64,000 bases of DNA from Stratiolaelaps scimitus. Taxonomy: Eukaryota > Arthropoda > Arachnida > Mesostigmata > Laelapidae. The DNA lies in the NCBI GenBank assembly GCA_019614645.1, contig JABWDB010000008.1:5022001-5086000 (forward strand), given 5' to 3'. Below are positions 1-12,079 of the stretch, one piece after another. The number at the start of each line of letters is the position of its first letter. The stretch's first letter is position 1. The notes beneath the pieces were generated by a model. That model was not told the origin of the DNA. It searched no databases and saw only the letters and a list, made by a program, of their open reading frames with translations. The translations under genes and the position numbers were made by a program.

Positions 1-2740
1 ACATTGAGATACGGGATTTACTTTAAAAAATAATAGCTCCCAAAGTTTCCGCTTTGGCGGCTAGCCACAGTCGTTCTCTCATCCAGACACTTCTCGCCAG
101 ACACCTCATAGGGCTAGATTACCGGTTGTAATTATGTAGGATATAAAGTTAGTTCAGCCTGTCACCTGACAATCGAAACGGCGACTGTGACCTGCTATAA
201 ATTACTGTCCATGAATCGGTCTAGCTGAAGCTTCGTTTCCGACCTCTGTAGGATGTGTGGTTGTGCGTTTCAGTGCTACGGCTGTCGGCTGTATACGTAA
301 TACGTTCGTCAAGAAGCCAGGTGTTCGTCTGTTTAACGAAATGCTATTGCTGTTACAACCACACCCACGGTGAGGGCCCACGCCAGCAACTGGCGGTTGC
401 AGTGGCGGTGTGGCCGCTGAATGAGGAACTCAAGATTGTGTCGACGCCTTATTAAGGCGTAAATAAGCCAGGTAGAAGGTAGTTAGTTATCCAGCATCCC
501 CAAAGTGCATGCACGAATCATGCGTTACTCCGTTGAATATACCCGCTGCCCTACGGGCGGGGACAGGTTCAAGGGGCGGTGGTGATGCTGGTGGGTATAT
601 AGGAGGACGCGCGAGTGTGTGCGGGCCCTGTACACTCTCTCGAGTTCTCTCTGCTCCCTGCTTTCCTGTACCTCCTGGGGCAGGGATCTCGCGAACCCAG
701 ACAGACGCTCAGGCAGGCGGGCAGGCATTCGCCACAGTGGAACGCACGACGTCTCTCCTGGAACGCGCGCGCTCTTTTCCCAGGCTCATCTGCGTCAGTG
801 AGCGGTGAACGGGAGGGACGGCGTCCGTGAGTGTATCCTGTGAAAATGCTGCCGCTCGCTAATGATGTACCATTTGGACCTCTGCGTGCACTGTCGTCAA
901 CAGAGAGAGAGAGATGTACCGAGAGAAAGAGAGAGGGAGAGGAGAGACAGCGCGCAGGGAAAACACGATACGCGGGTGGGTGCGGGACTACGAGCTAAGG
1001 GATGTACATGCATGTGCGAGCCCACTCAAACCTCCGGCAGAGGCAGCAGAACCATATCGTGGGCGGTCGCGACGACTGCGTACACGTTTCCGGACGGAGT
1101 AGGAATGTTGGAAAGGGGTGGGGGGTCTGCTACGAGCGAGGGTGCTAAGCCGAGGCGGCGGACTCTTTTTGTCTCATGGATCCTCGCTATAAATGACACG
1201 CAGAGACGAGACTCGAGCATCAACGTGGCACGGTCAGCAAATTGTAATGAAACATACGATGAACACAGATGAATAGAAATGACATTGTGTGGTATCTGAA
1301 ATTGTATATATTTATATATATATATAATACATATGGCATCTAAATAGTAATATACATGTTCCTCGTGGGTGTTTCAACGATGGAATGCCGAGATGGAGAG
1401 ATGTTATATAACACAGTGATGATTAGGCGTTCAAGTTCTGCCTAGTTCTGCCTAGGTCTCGTGCATACGTTTTCGTGTGGTATGAGTAAAGGGTAGTCGT
1501 CACCCAGAGGGCTACTGGCTACTGTGTATGGTGGCTGCCTTGTTTTAAGCTTTGAAGCAAACGAGCAGAATAGTTTTTTTTTCGTAATAAATTAACAGCA
1601 AACACAATATTACCATTAGACATACAACACTGTCGGGCCATGGAACCGTGTCCGTCGAGCGTCAGCTCGTCTTCGTATAGCTTCCTTGAATTGCCGCACT
1701 TTTGCCGCGAAGATAACGCTCTCGGTAGACGTCAGCGTTGCTGTCTGCATCAAGGTCATCCTCGCACTGTTCCCGCTCGACTGCTGTTCATCGTTCAGGG
1801 CCCCGTAGACGTACCACCTCGACCGTTATGCCTTACATAAAAGCGAAAATTCCCTGCACATTTCAATATCGCCGACATAAATACATCGACCCGCCCGTGC
1901 CTTTCTTTACACTGCACGTAAATCGACGCGCGGCAGGCATCTGATGTAACGGCAGCAAAAAATCCCAATTCGAATGGGAATATCTCGAAAGGCGGACGCT
2001 CCACGCCGTCTTCAACCGTGCCGCTGTTGGCACTCAGCCGCGAGAGTGGTGTGTTCGTAAATACAATTGTTTGCCTATTTACTCTACGAGACCAGAGGCC
2101 TCCTCGGCAGATTGTTATGCCCGCCCTCGTTATGTGTCAGCCTCGTCTCTCTCTCTCTTTCTCTCTCTCACACTCCACTTCTGCTGGCATCTTCGTCCGT
2201 TCATCTGTGACAGCTCGGAAGCGTCAAGCATCGTCTTTGGCGGGGACGCCTGCTTATGTGTTGTTGTTGCACTCAAAGTGGGCCACCGCCTTCACCACTT
2301 CTACTTGGACGTTGGAGTGCTCTTTGTCGTCCGCGCCTGGAGGTCGTGCACCGGCTCCACCCAAGACCGACGTCCTCACAGAGTCTACTGTGGTGCGCGC
2401 TAACCACGCGATGGCGCCCGCCCTTCGAGCTGCTCGCCACGAGCCACAGAAGACGAGCACACGTTAGCGGGTGTACACGTCAACTGAGAGATAGACAGCG
2501 CAAGACAGAGAGAGAAAGAAAAGGAGAGAGAAAGAAGAAATGAAAAGAAGGTGCTTGTACGTCAAGTAATATCATACGAGCATCTGCTCAAGTGGCGCAG
2601 TGTCGTAGCCTGATACTCTGTTTGTAGGAGCAGCCGGACAATGCAGTGGCGGCGGTCTAACGGTTGCAGGAAACGTTGGATCACGTTGGATGGATGCGCC
2701 GGCTATGTGTAAAAACCGAGGAAGATGCCTTGTTGTCTCT

Positions 2741-2746
<6 letters not shown>

Positions 2747-2774
<28 letters not shown>
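2747..2774. repeat. (TA)n microsatellite
   Basis: An uninterrupted TA dinucleotide run. Similar runs recur at 22609-22631, 22731-22774, 53593-53619 and 59414-59439. Confidence 0.9.
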
Positions 2775-5700
2775 GTGAGGCTGACCATCTGTCTTTCATG
2801 TATTCATTGGGGTCGTGCATACGTGTGTCAGCAGAACCACGCTTGACGAATCAGACTGTATGTAAATAAGGTTCCAAGCTTCACTTTGAGAATGAAAGGT
2901 GTACGCACCATGACTCTTGCAGATAGTGTTAGTCGGTCCGCGACCCAATCATACGCTGTGGTGTTTTAGGGTTTGTTCCTCCATATTTCGCGAGAACACT
3001 GCGATACGGTCCACGTCGTTTGCTATCAGCAAACCTAACTGTCCCGTAATTTTGAAGAAGCCTTGTTGTGCTGCCACGCAAATTTGAGGATTAGAAGGCG
3101 CACAGGTTCACTGGACATGTTGTCTGCGGCAGCATCTATCGCAGTTGTACGTGTTAATATCTACCTTGTCGTTGTAAATATTTTCGCATTGCTTGCTTGA
3201 TATGTTTTAGTAAAATCAGAGCTAATGTGATTATCAGTATGGGTCTACCCTCCGCCATTAGCTGGTCCTGACACTCATACGAGGTTAGGACGCACAAAAC
3301 GATAAAGTGCTCTGGCCAGGACCTCGTAAATGCTACGTGAACCCACACGCACACACACACACAATCACATAATAGATATTACAATATTCTATTAGGGCAT
3401 GAATGTCGAGTCCAACCCAACCGAGCGTGCTGCGTCCGACTCCTTCGTGGATGGCATGGTTCGTTTTTGTTGCCGTAACCAATTTCGCAAGCGGTGTCAC
3501 ACATTTCATGTATTGTTCAAGGACGTGCAAGCTCCACAACATTTGCTTTCCTCGTACTTCGTCGTACTCAGATGTACAGATACAACGGAGTCACGAGGTG
3601 CAGACAGCCTGTATTCAAATCGTTAGCTGTACATGTGGCTCCCTAACGAACCTTCTGACGCTGGAGTGAATAGCTTGCCTGGGGCCATCTGGCGAATGTA
3701 GTTGCAGTGTTGACAACCCCAGCCATCGATGGACGAGAACGGTTCTGTTCTCTTTAGAAACGCCGCCACCACAACGTCCGTGAAATTGTTAAATCTTAGC
3801 GCCAACTCTAGTCTCACAGTAGGCTCGAAAGCCGTGTCTTAGATGTGTACTTAGTACGACATGAGCACTAGGCGAGGTGAACGATGACAACGTCCCGAGT
3901 TGATTTCAGCCCTCGAATCATGACCATGGTTTTGCCTTTGATTCGCAAACAGCCTCCAGAGTCGGGAAGCCAAAGTGCGATTGGTAATTTACTCTTTACG
4001 ACCTAAACAAGCATCGCTCGATACACGACTATTCACTATACACTTCACCTATCTGCCAGGACATTAGAATGATCTCGATTAAAGGTCACCTAAAGCAGGA
4101 AGTCCTGCGATTTTCGTCATCGATAAAATGATTCAGTGAGATCAGCAACGCTGTGGTACACTACACCTTCTGGTCACTGTGCACGATAGTGGTCGTAGCC
4201 AAAGTTATTGGTGGGTTCGTGGACTATGCAGGGTATAGGATACGAGACCGAAGCATGAGACGAATCCATCCGGTATTGGAAGTCGAAAAAAGCACAACGA
4301 CATACCACGTCGCCGCAGCCATCGCTAGCATGGGAAAAACTGCACTGGACATTCACAAGTCATATGGCGCTGCTCGTGCACTTCTGCTGCAGATCTTCCA
4401 ACCGCGGCTGTACCATTCCAGTTGATGTTGGAAATGACAGGCGTGCTTCAGCTCAGTAGATGACTCCGTCGACTCGTCTCCTGACCACCGTATAGTAGTC
4501 ATTTCATGAGGGGGAAGTATGTTCACGTCTTCACATAGCTAGCAGAAGCCACATTAATCTCGTGTCCAATTTGATGGCAACGAGGCGAAGCTGAATGGCC
4601 CGCAGGCCTACGATCGGACTTAGGAAGAGTAGGCCAGTCTAGGCAAAGCCTCGGACTTTATCACTGGTTATGCATGTAAGCTGAGGTGTGTCTCACAAAA
4701 AGCTATCCACGGCCATTCGTGGTGAACGCGTTCGTGCAAACAATCCTTCGAAAGCATCAACAATACAAACATCGAAATTTTGTAACGCAAAGTATTTGTT
4801 TGTGTTATTATCGACTGAGGAGGCTTCTTTGTTATTTTGTACCAAATAAATTCGTGGCTCAAATTTCGTGGCAAGCAAAGCATTGCATTCGATATACAGA
4901 TACGGAATCGTCACACTTTCGATACTGTATGATTCCAAGAGTTGGACTTCATCGTGTTATCATCCAGCTTACCAAACGAGGCAATTTCGAATGACCTACT
5001 AAATGGGTTTACATGAATTAAAAGCAAAAAACCTAAAAGCAGGAAAACCCGTGCCATGTCGCAACTGTTCGACTCAAAACAACGATTTACGGCTATTGTT
5101 GCAATCTATATAACATTACGGCTGTTACTGTTGTTACATTATTGATTCACTGCCATCACACGTGCTGCGTTATTGCTGTTATTATAACTGGTTATAATTA
5201 ATCGATGTGACAACTAGTTCAGGTATAATTTTTACCTTACTTCGTTTAGTGCCAATTCACGGACATACGCTCTGTGTGAATCTACTGTGAACGTACATTT
5301 TCGTAGTATAATTATCTTCGTCAGCCAACTAGTTACCTGGAAGAATATTGGACGTCAATGCGAGTTCGCCGTCTGCAATCTACTGCGGCTGTTCTGATTG
5401 TTCAAGAGTAGTAGTAGTAGTATAATCTAACTAGTAATAATCGAACTAATTACCCTTCGTATGGGGCTATTACATATAACCGAGCTGATGTTCCTATTTG
5501 CCGAGGCTCGAACAGATTTCGGTGGCAGCTTGAGAGCTAGAGAGAGAGAGAGGAAGAAACAGCGACCACAACAACAATAATAATGGTAATTATTAAAAAG
5601 GTCTCATTGCGCTACCCTGCCTGATGATAGGTGTGACGACGACAACTATTAATTCGATCGAATTTCATCATATACACCATCTCGTCCAGCATCGCCTTTG

Positions 5701-7255
5701 CGCTGTGGAACGACTCTTCGTGGGAGAAAACAAAGCTAGTTATCTCCCACGAAAAGGCGTCCACTTCAAACTTAGGTACATAAAATACATACACTACATA
5801 CTGGTGTATTACTTGGGCCATTGGTAAACACAACACAAACGGTGTCTTGGAGCATACACGATCACCACACACACACAATATTATTATTATTAATAATAAT
5901 AGTGATAATAGAGATCAATGCCCTTACTTCGTATTAAACAAAACGTTATTGCAGAAAGAATAACGAAGCTAGCCGGCCCACGGAGCCGCCACAACATAAT
6001 GGGAACAAATTGCTATTCTTTTATCGGCTTCGATTCGTAGAAACGCTTAGCCAAGCACATTAACTGACACGAAACTCATTAGATTGGGGCGTATTAGTGA
6101 TTCTTGGCAGAAGCTTCCAACACTACACGCTAGATTCAAGGCGTCTCTTAGTGTGACAGAAACAGTGACGATGAGTATGGGCGCGTGCAGGTGCGCATAC
6201 GGATAAGCAAAAGGTAACACAAACGAAAACCGTGCGACTCTCACGAATAGCAATAAACGATTCGGGTTTTGTGTCGATAGTTAGGTTACGAGCTTTACCA
6301 CGAATTGGCGTGTTGTGCAATGAGAGTTCTGCTGGCAGAGAATCATTTTTAGAGATATGCCTACGAGAAACTGAATTTAGATCAAAATCGCTTCGACAGA
6401 CACAAGCAAATATACGTTATATATAGCAAATATACGTTCGTATCAAAATATAGAAAAATCAATGTTTGCGGAAACGGTTGATGTATGGTTTAGTGTAGCC
6501 CGCAGGGGAGCCAGCTGCACTATATGTTAAGCTGATACACTGAAGGTGATTAAGCGTCGCGTCATGAGACCTAAAATTAGGATGGACTAAGGTCATGGTG
6601 GGCGCTACATCGCTACTCTTGGCAAATTGATGGGAATATCGACGTAAGCGTGTCTAATGTAAATTCTGTCAATTTGTCTTCGAAAACATGCGGATATACT
6701 TGGGATTCATTCGTCGTGCCGAAACAGTATGTTCGTCTTAGTCATTAATTAGCCCCCCCCACCCCCACCCCCCCTCAAACCGCATAGCTTTCGAGGCGAA
6801 ACGTTAGGCGTATATCATAGAATACAGAAGCCTCCAGCTCCAATCAGGTTGAAATTTTGATCTGAACTCGCGCGATGCGAGTCGGCCTACCGCCCAGCCC
6901 TGGCAGCTGCATCAGCCAGAGCTGTATTCAGCTCCCAGCCTAATATGTATTTCAAAGGACAAATTAGAGAAAAAATCCAGGGCATTCTCGACGGCTGTAA
7001 CCTTCACTAGAAGCCTCATCAATACTTTCCAAGATTTTTCACTAAGGTTTGATGCCCTCTCGAACAACTTCCTCTGATATTTCCGCTTTAGCAAACGCCC
7101 CGTACTACCTAAATAATGCATTAGTAGAGCACAGAAACGGGAAAAAAATTGCCGAAAGAACACCCGAAGGCTTCGGAAGCGTCAACCATTGTCTAGTCAC
7201 CCGTAGGGATGCGTAGTTATACGAGCACCCTGAAGCGATTTTGTGTAGTTCCGCC

Positions 7256-7296
7256 ATACACTTTTGTAGAACATGAGATACACTTTTGTAGAACAT
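7256..7296. repeat. Two-copy 22-bp tandem duplication
   Basis: The 19-bp word ATACACTTTTGTAGAACAT occurs at 7256-7274 and again at 7278-7296, separated by GAG. It is a small local duplication with no evident function. Confidence 0.85.
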
Positions 7297-7500
7297 TTTT
7301 AAAAGATGCCTTCCAATGGAATCTCATTGTATCGACGGCATCAATTGTAAACAATGATCGGAATTACTCATGCGGCTGCTCAGAACAACAAGGACAACAT
7401 TTCTAATCAGTCGATAAGGTCCACTGCGTACGGCATCACTATGCAGTGAACGTAATCAAATTAGTGATCGCGCTAAAGTAGATTTCCCTAGCTGACTCGC

Positions 7501-7671
7501 CGGCAACATACACATAAACACCGCTCACGGTGCTGCGTTCGGCATTGCTTAGTAACACGGATCCCCTTTAAATGCGAACGTGCAACTGTAGGGTTTCGAA
7601 CCCGTGCACCCCTGTGTCTCATCCGATTGCCAGGCGCACGCGAATGTACGCGAACCACGCCACCGGGCTCG
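7501..7671 (-). mobile_element. tRNA-derived SINE, family 1, copy A
   Basis: Read on the minus strand, this starts with a tRNA-like head containing GGTGGCGTGG (A-box-like) and GGGTTCGAAACCC (B-box-like, plus-strand 7591-7603). A conserved body follows with a GTTGCAC word, an ATTTAAAGGGG word and an AGCAATGC word. The same order of words occurs at 13081-13241 on the minus strand and 49701-49865 on the plus strand, which defines a dispersed family. The internal boxes suggest Pol III transcription; amplification would need a partner LINE. It is too long and too poorly paired to be a functional tRNA gene. The ends are approximate. Confidence 0.7.
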
Positions 7672-8575
7672 ACAACGAACTAACATTGCTGGCAGTTTCG
7701 TGGTGTACACGGAGCGAATCTGAACTTCGTTTTCTGCTTTGCTAACCCGCTAAGTGTTTGCCGAACACAACATAATATTCCTCTATTAATCATAGTCCAT
7801 GGTTGGATAATCTATAGTAAAAAAAAAGCAACATCAACGAAAACAACGTGCCATTTGCCCGACAGATATTTTTGATACATATCCGTATGGCTGTGCTGTG
7901 AGAAATGCCGGGAAGAAAATCTACACCTTCCTAAGGCCAACACGATTTGCGATTCGCGGCCTGGGACATGTCCAGATCACGACCAACGATCCAACGAGAC
8001 AATCGCGCTCTGTTAAAATGTTTTATTTACCTAAAGTTACCGCCCCCGCCGAAGTTGATGGCGAGGGAAACGTTCAGACAGGAGATTACTATGACCATTG
8101 CCCCCACCGTCCAACGGTAGCTGACCGCTAACCGAGCTATTATAGAAGAACATTGGTGTGTCGTTCAGCGCTTGCCTAATGGATGGTCGCGGTCAACCGA
8201 CGGCGACGGCACAGTTTGTGTTGCGCTGGTACAACACGCATTGACCGATTAATCGACATTTCTCCCCCGGATGTGGTTGTTGGCGGAAGAGGCAACCTTG
8301 AAATGGATGAGCCCGCATCTGAAATGAGGTGTCAAGCCAGCAAGCGATTTTGTTTGCACTGATGTGAAACCTTTCTCTTATACGACACATAGCCTAGAGC
8401 CCAGATCTCATGTTTCAAGTACGTCCTCATGGATAGCAGAATAAGCCAGTGTCGAAAGTTCATCATAAATGCGTTGGTTCAGCATCAAAAATGCCTGCCG
8501 GTCAGATATCGAAGAACGTCGAGAGGTTTATTTAGCAGGATCAAACACGTCTCTCTTCAAGATTTAATAATATTA

Positions 8576-8720
8576 AACAGATCTCTATTCGAGGTTTATT
8601 GAACAGATCTCTATTCGAGGTTTATTTAACAGCTCCCTATTCGAGGTTTATTAAACAGCTCCCTATTCGAGGTTTATTAAACAGCTCCCTATTCGAGGTT
8701 TATTAAACAGATCTCTATTC
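8576..8720. repeat. 26-bp tandem repeat array
   Basis: A 26-bp unit built around CTATTCGAGGTTTATT begins at 8576, 8602, 8628, 8654, 8680 and 8706, with the last copy partial. The units fall into two variants, AACAGATCTC and AACAGCTCCC, and the variant copies are grouped (2, then 3, then 1). A more degenerate related copy may precede the array from about 8523. There are no unique spacers, so it is a minisatellite and not a CRISPR-like structure. Confidence 0.9.
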
Positions 8721-8965
8721 ATGTTCTCACTATTTCCAATCTTCGCATAACTGTAGAACCGCCTTTCAAAGACGCGTTCTTTCATATTCACCGACCCCGT
8801 CGATAACTAGTCCTGCTCGTACCATCCACTACAAAGCTGGATGTCAGTAACAATATGGTGATAGCTATGGCAGTCCGCAGGTTATTTTTCTTTGTCCAAA
8901 AACAATCACAACTCGTCATCGTTCTCGTCAGGCCTGCTAGCCGCATTCGGTTGCGTATATTGTCG

Positions 8966-9110
8966 TGGTAAAGGTAAAGGTTTATTGGTTTATTAAAGGA
9001 GCTGCAATTTTTGCAATGCTTAACCTCTCTTATATGGTCGTTCGCTATTGGGGTTGAGTAGAACATCGATATTTCACTGGCTATCAGAGGTCAGTTCTCA
9101 TGGTTTTTCC
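8966..9110 (-). mobile_element. tRNA-derived SINE, family 2, copy A
   Basis: On the minus strand the 3' part reads CATATAAGAGAGGTTAAGC, then a GCATTGC/TTGCAGC near-palindrome, then CTCCTTTAATAAACCAATAA and CCTTTACC. The same tail ends the copies at 52178-52300 (minus) and 57729-57876 (plus). The tRNA-like head is more decayed here than in those two copies. The 5' limit is uncertain. Confidence 0.6.
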
Positions 9111-10588
9111 TGCGTTACCTACGCCACATGAACTACCGCAATGCTGCGCTTTGCTATCTACTTGAGAGCTGCCACACGCCGATATAGATTAACGTAGGGA
9201 GCAAAAAACTAAGCTAACCCGACTTGAAGGTCGGTCACACGAGCAGGATAGGTTATTATTACTGGGACACGATAGTAACCTCAGTGGAAACCAAGGTGAC
9301 AGCCTTCTAGCACTGCGGTATGCTGCGTCAGCATAACTAATTACGCGCACTTCTGACAGAAGGACGTGGTGCTACCGGGACGGCAGGGTAGCTTGAGGAA
9401 CACAATCCATGAAGTGCACTATGCACGTGCAGGCCACGCTGCCTCGGGGACATTGCTCGTTCAACGACGACTTCTGCGAGGGGCAGCTCATCCGCTGTTT
9501 TGCCGTTACATGTCGACTAAAGACGTTTAGTGTATGCAAGAACGTACGTGTATTCACAACCTACCACGTGAAAGAACCACGTGGATTCTGCACTAGGTCA
9601 GAACAAGTGCAGTGACTCTCATCAAGGTCATAGCCTTGTTAAGTCGCCCAGGCGGGCTCACGGGTTTCACCGTTGCAGACATTCACGCCAGTAAGCTGAT
9701 ATTACGGCGGACGACCAGCAACTGTCGTTCGGCTTTCCTTCCGAGTACGATTAGGATAATTAACATCACCTACTTCGCGAGTTTCATTTTAATAAGCATG
9801 TTTATCTGAACAGGACATCGTGCGCTCTCTCACGTGGAAAAGCAACCCTTCGGCCTTTGGCCTTCACAACATTTTAAACGGTACCGATATTGACGCATTG
9901 GAAAAGTTGGAAATATGTGTTTGAGCAATTCTCATACCACTGCACCTAGTTAGATGTTTAGTAAACCACACTCACACCGCTCATTTGGTGGCGATAACAT
10001 CGTGACTGAAAAGGTCGACCCGGTGACATTCGAAGACTACAAATCTGCGTAAGTTCTTGGTTTATGAGAGTAAACAGCCGCATATTAAAAGAGTCATCTT
10101 TCAATCACCGACCGTCGCAGATCGCAAACGAGCCCATCGAACTTCGTTTCTCCGTATACACACGACTATCACACAATACGTATATATATATATATCCATT
10201 CGGCAACATCTACGTAGAGTTTACTCTATTCTTATCAAAGTGACCTGCCGTTAGGATCGATATCAAGTATAGTATTAATTATACTAATAAAAAAAATACA
10301 TACCAAAAATACAAAAATATATATGTATATATCTAAAGTTTTATATAATAGTAATGCAAAACAACGAAAATGCATCGAGGGTCAAACTGGCCTAGTGTAT
10401 CCCACTTCAACCAACACGAATACACAGTTCCAAAATACCGTTAGCTAGGCAGCGTCCGTCGTCGAACGTCGATCAGCAATTGAATGATAAAGCAGCGATC
10501 CTCAAGAGTCGACAGGGAATATAGGGTACGTCTTGGGGCCGCAGTGCTACGACGCTAACCGGCCGTCGTTATCACGTCGTTAGCGAAC

Positions 10589-12079
10589 ATGCGCCATGCA
10601 ACATTCGACCAATCAATGTCTCCCCGCTGTCACGATCATATGCGGACTCCCTTTTTGAGATACTGGAATCAATTGCGAAGTAGAAGCCGTCGCCCGTTTT
10701 TGCCACGAGCCAATCGTCGCTACGTCTACAATTTCAATGATGGCGGTGGCTATCGTCGTCTGTGCCATCGCCACCGACGCCGCCAGTTCGAGCTGGTGGG
10801 TGGAGCGGATCACGCGGGGCACGGAGAGCAAACTTCGGAAGTGGAAACTTCGGATAGCGATCACTCGCTTTCGGAGGTCCCGGTGCTTACAGCGGAGGTC
10901 CCGGCGCCTGTGCCGGAGGTCCCGGTGCCTGTGCCGGAGGTCCCGGCGCCTGTGCCGGAGGTCCCGGTGAATTTTCTGGTGTTGCCCGAAGTAGAGTATA
11001 CCTCTTGGGTAGCGTTTCACGGTTTGAAAGAGGGCTTACGAAATCCCTACGTGCGTGAGTTCCGCCACGCACGAGAAGCGGCAAAGTCATCACCGTCGGC
11101 GTTGAAAGTCGGCCCGACTGGACCGTTTTACACAGCAAAACATGGGCCAGCAGAGGCGTATCAGATATTCTCAATGACTGACAGGTTTTGCTTCACGACG
11201 GAGGAGGAGTTAATTCAACCAATGAACGTGCGTTTGGTTCCCGCAACGAATGAAAACGCGAATCTAGGGCCATGTTACGTCGTCGAGGATTCAGGAATAC
11301 AATACACTGGTAAACTCCATTTGTTCTACATGAGGCCCGAAGAATCCGATGCTGGCTGGGGTGGAATCCTGCGACCAAGCCCCAACTACAACTATTCTCT
11401 AATCCCGCAACCAGTCTCCATCCCGGGCTACAATCTAATACAGCAACCAGGTCTCGACCCGGGCTACAGTCCAATACAGCAACCAGACCTCACACCGGGC
11501 TACAGTTCAATACAGCAACCAGACCAACCAGACCTCACACCGGGCTACAGTTCAATACAGCAACCAGTCCCCATCCCGGGCTACAGTCCAATACAGCAAC
11601 CAGACCTCACACCGGGCTACAGTTCAATACAGCAACCAGACCAACCAGACCTCACACCGGGCTACAGTTCAATACAGCAACCAGACCAACCAGACCTCAC
11701 ACCGGGCTACAGTTCAATACAGCAACCAGTCCCCATCCCGGGCTACAGTCCAATACAGCAACCAGACCTCACACCGGGCTACAGTTCAATACAGCAACCA
11801 GACCAACCAGACCTCACACCGGGCTACAGCTCAGTACAGCAACCAGGCGTCACCCCGGGCTACAGTCCAGCGCAGCAACCAGGCGTCATCCCGGGCTACA
11901 GTCCAATGCAGCAATCAGGCCTCACCCCGGGCTACAGTCTAATACAGCAACCAGGCATCCTCCCGAGCAACGATGAAATACTGCAAACAGGCCTCATCCC
12001 GGGCTACGACCAGATCCAGCCATTTCCAGATTCACACAGCCGGTTTACGTTCCCACCAACCGGACCTCCACACTCATGA
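10589..12079 (+). CDS. PGYS-IQQ tandem repeat protein of unknown function
   Basis: The frame encodes a 496-residue protein that I do not recognise. Residues about 1-75 are Arg/His-rich. Residues about 95-128 hold a Pro/Val repeat with a seven-residue period (EVPAPVP/EVPVPVP). Residues about 130-270 are non-repetitive and look folded, with aromatic residues and mixed charge. Residues 275-477 are about sixteen units of a 12-residue repeat, consensus P-x-L-T-P-G-Y-S-x-I-Q-Q, four of them extended by Pro-Asp-Gln. There is no N-terminal signal peptide and no membrane segment. The frame is single-exon and starts at an ATG. Repeats rich in Pro, Gly, Tyr and Gln are known in extracellular structural and adhesive proteins and in phase-separating proteins, but no such role is shown here. 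The repeat DNA also leaves other frames open. The non-repetitive middle is the best argument for coding in this frame. An unseen upstream exon is possible. Confidence 0.6.
   Translation: MRHATFDQSMSPRCHDHMRTPFLRYWNQLRSRSRRPFLPRANRRYVYNFNDGGGYRRLCHRHRRRQFELVGGADHAGHGEQTSEVETSDSDHSLSEVPVLTAEVPAPVPEVPVPVPEVPAPVPEVPVNFLVLPEVEYTSWVAFHGLKEGLRNPYVREFRHAREAAKSSPSALKVGPTGPFYTAKHGPAEAYQIFSMTDRFCFTTEEELIQPMNVRLVPATNENANLGPCYVVEDSGIQYTGKLHLFYMRPEESDAGWGGILRPSPNYNYSLIPQPVSIPGYNLIQQPGLDPGYSPIQQPDLTPGYSSIQQPDQPDLTPGYSSIQQPVPIPGYSPIQQPDLTPGYSSIQQPDQPDLTPGYSSIQQPDQPDLTPGYSSIQQPVPIPGYSPIQQPDLTPGYSSIQQPDQPDLTPGYSSVQQPGVTPGYSPAQQPGVIPGYSPMQQSGLTPGYSLIQQPGILPSNDEILQTGLIPGYDQIQPFPDSHSRFTFPPTGPPHS
11411..12019 (+). 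repeat. 36-bp coding minisatellite with higher-order structure
   Basis: Sixteen units of 36 bp, four of them with a 9-bp extension, encode PDLTPGYSSIQQ-type units. The middle of the array repeats a higher-order block in which PDLTPGYSSIQQ units, with and without PDQ, alternate with PVPIPGYSPIQQ. Central copies are almost identical in DNA, while edge units are diverged (PGLD, PGVT, SGLT, PGIL). This is the usual pattern of an array homogenised from its centre by unequal exchange or slippage. Confidence 0.95.

Larger units (their letters stand above)
1..7500. other. Intergenic sequence without a supported gene
   Basis: No open frame here has recognisable domains or exon-like structure. The region holds a CpG- and GC-rich patch around 540-830 containing a TATATA at about 596-601, a GA-rich purine tract at about 901-955, a (TA)n microsatellite at 2747-2774, a (CA)n run near 3343-3362, C-rich low complexity near 6752-6775, and a short tandem duplication at 7256-7296. 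The longest open frames come from GA-repeat or compositionally biased DNA. Confidence 0.6.
7672..10588. other. Intergenic sequence without a supported gene
   Basis: Apart from the tandem array at 8576-8720 and the SINE-2 copy at 8966-9110, no gene, RNA or domain is recognisable. An AT-rich stretch at about 10260-10345 contains ATATATATGTATATATC and lies roughly 240 bases upstream of the repeat-protein start. It may or may not be promoter sequence. Confidence 0.5.

Noticed and set aside
590..610. TATATA in a GC-rich patch as a gene promoter
   Set aside because: No coding region could be attached downstream, and TA runs are frequent in the window.
862..1272. A 136-codon frame
   Set aside because: Much of it is GA-repeat translation (Arg/Glu), with no domain or conserved pattern.
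2018..2467. A 149-codon frame
   Set aside because: It lies in biased CT-rich sequence, has competing frames on both strands and no recognisable domain.
4153..4425. A 90-codon frame with a hydrophobic start
   Set aside because: It starts at GTG, not ATG, and shows no family resemblance or splice context.
8576..8720. CRISPR-like array
   Set aside because: The repeats are directly adjacent without unique spacers, and the window is eukaryotic.
10613..11020. Minus-strand Arg/His/Asp-Leu repeat frame
   Set aside because: It is the antisense shadow of the Pro/Val repeat of the 496-residue protein.
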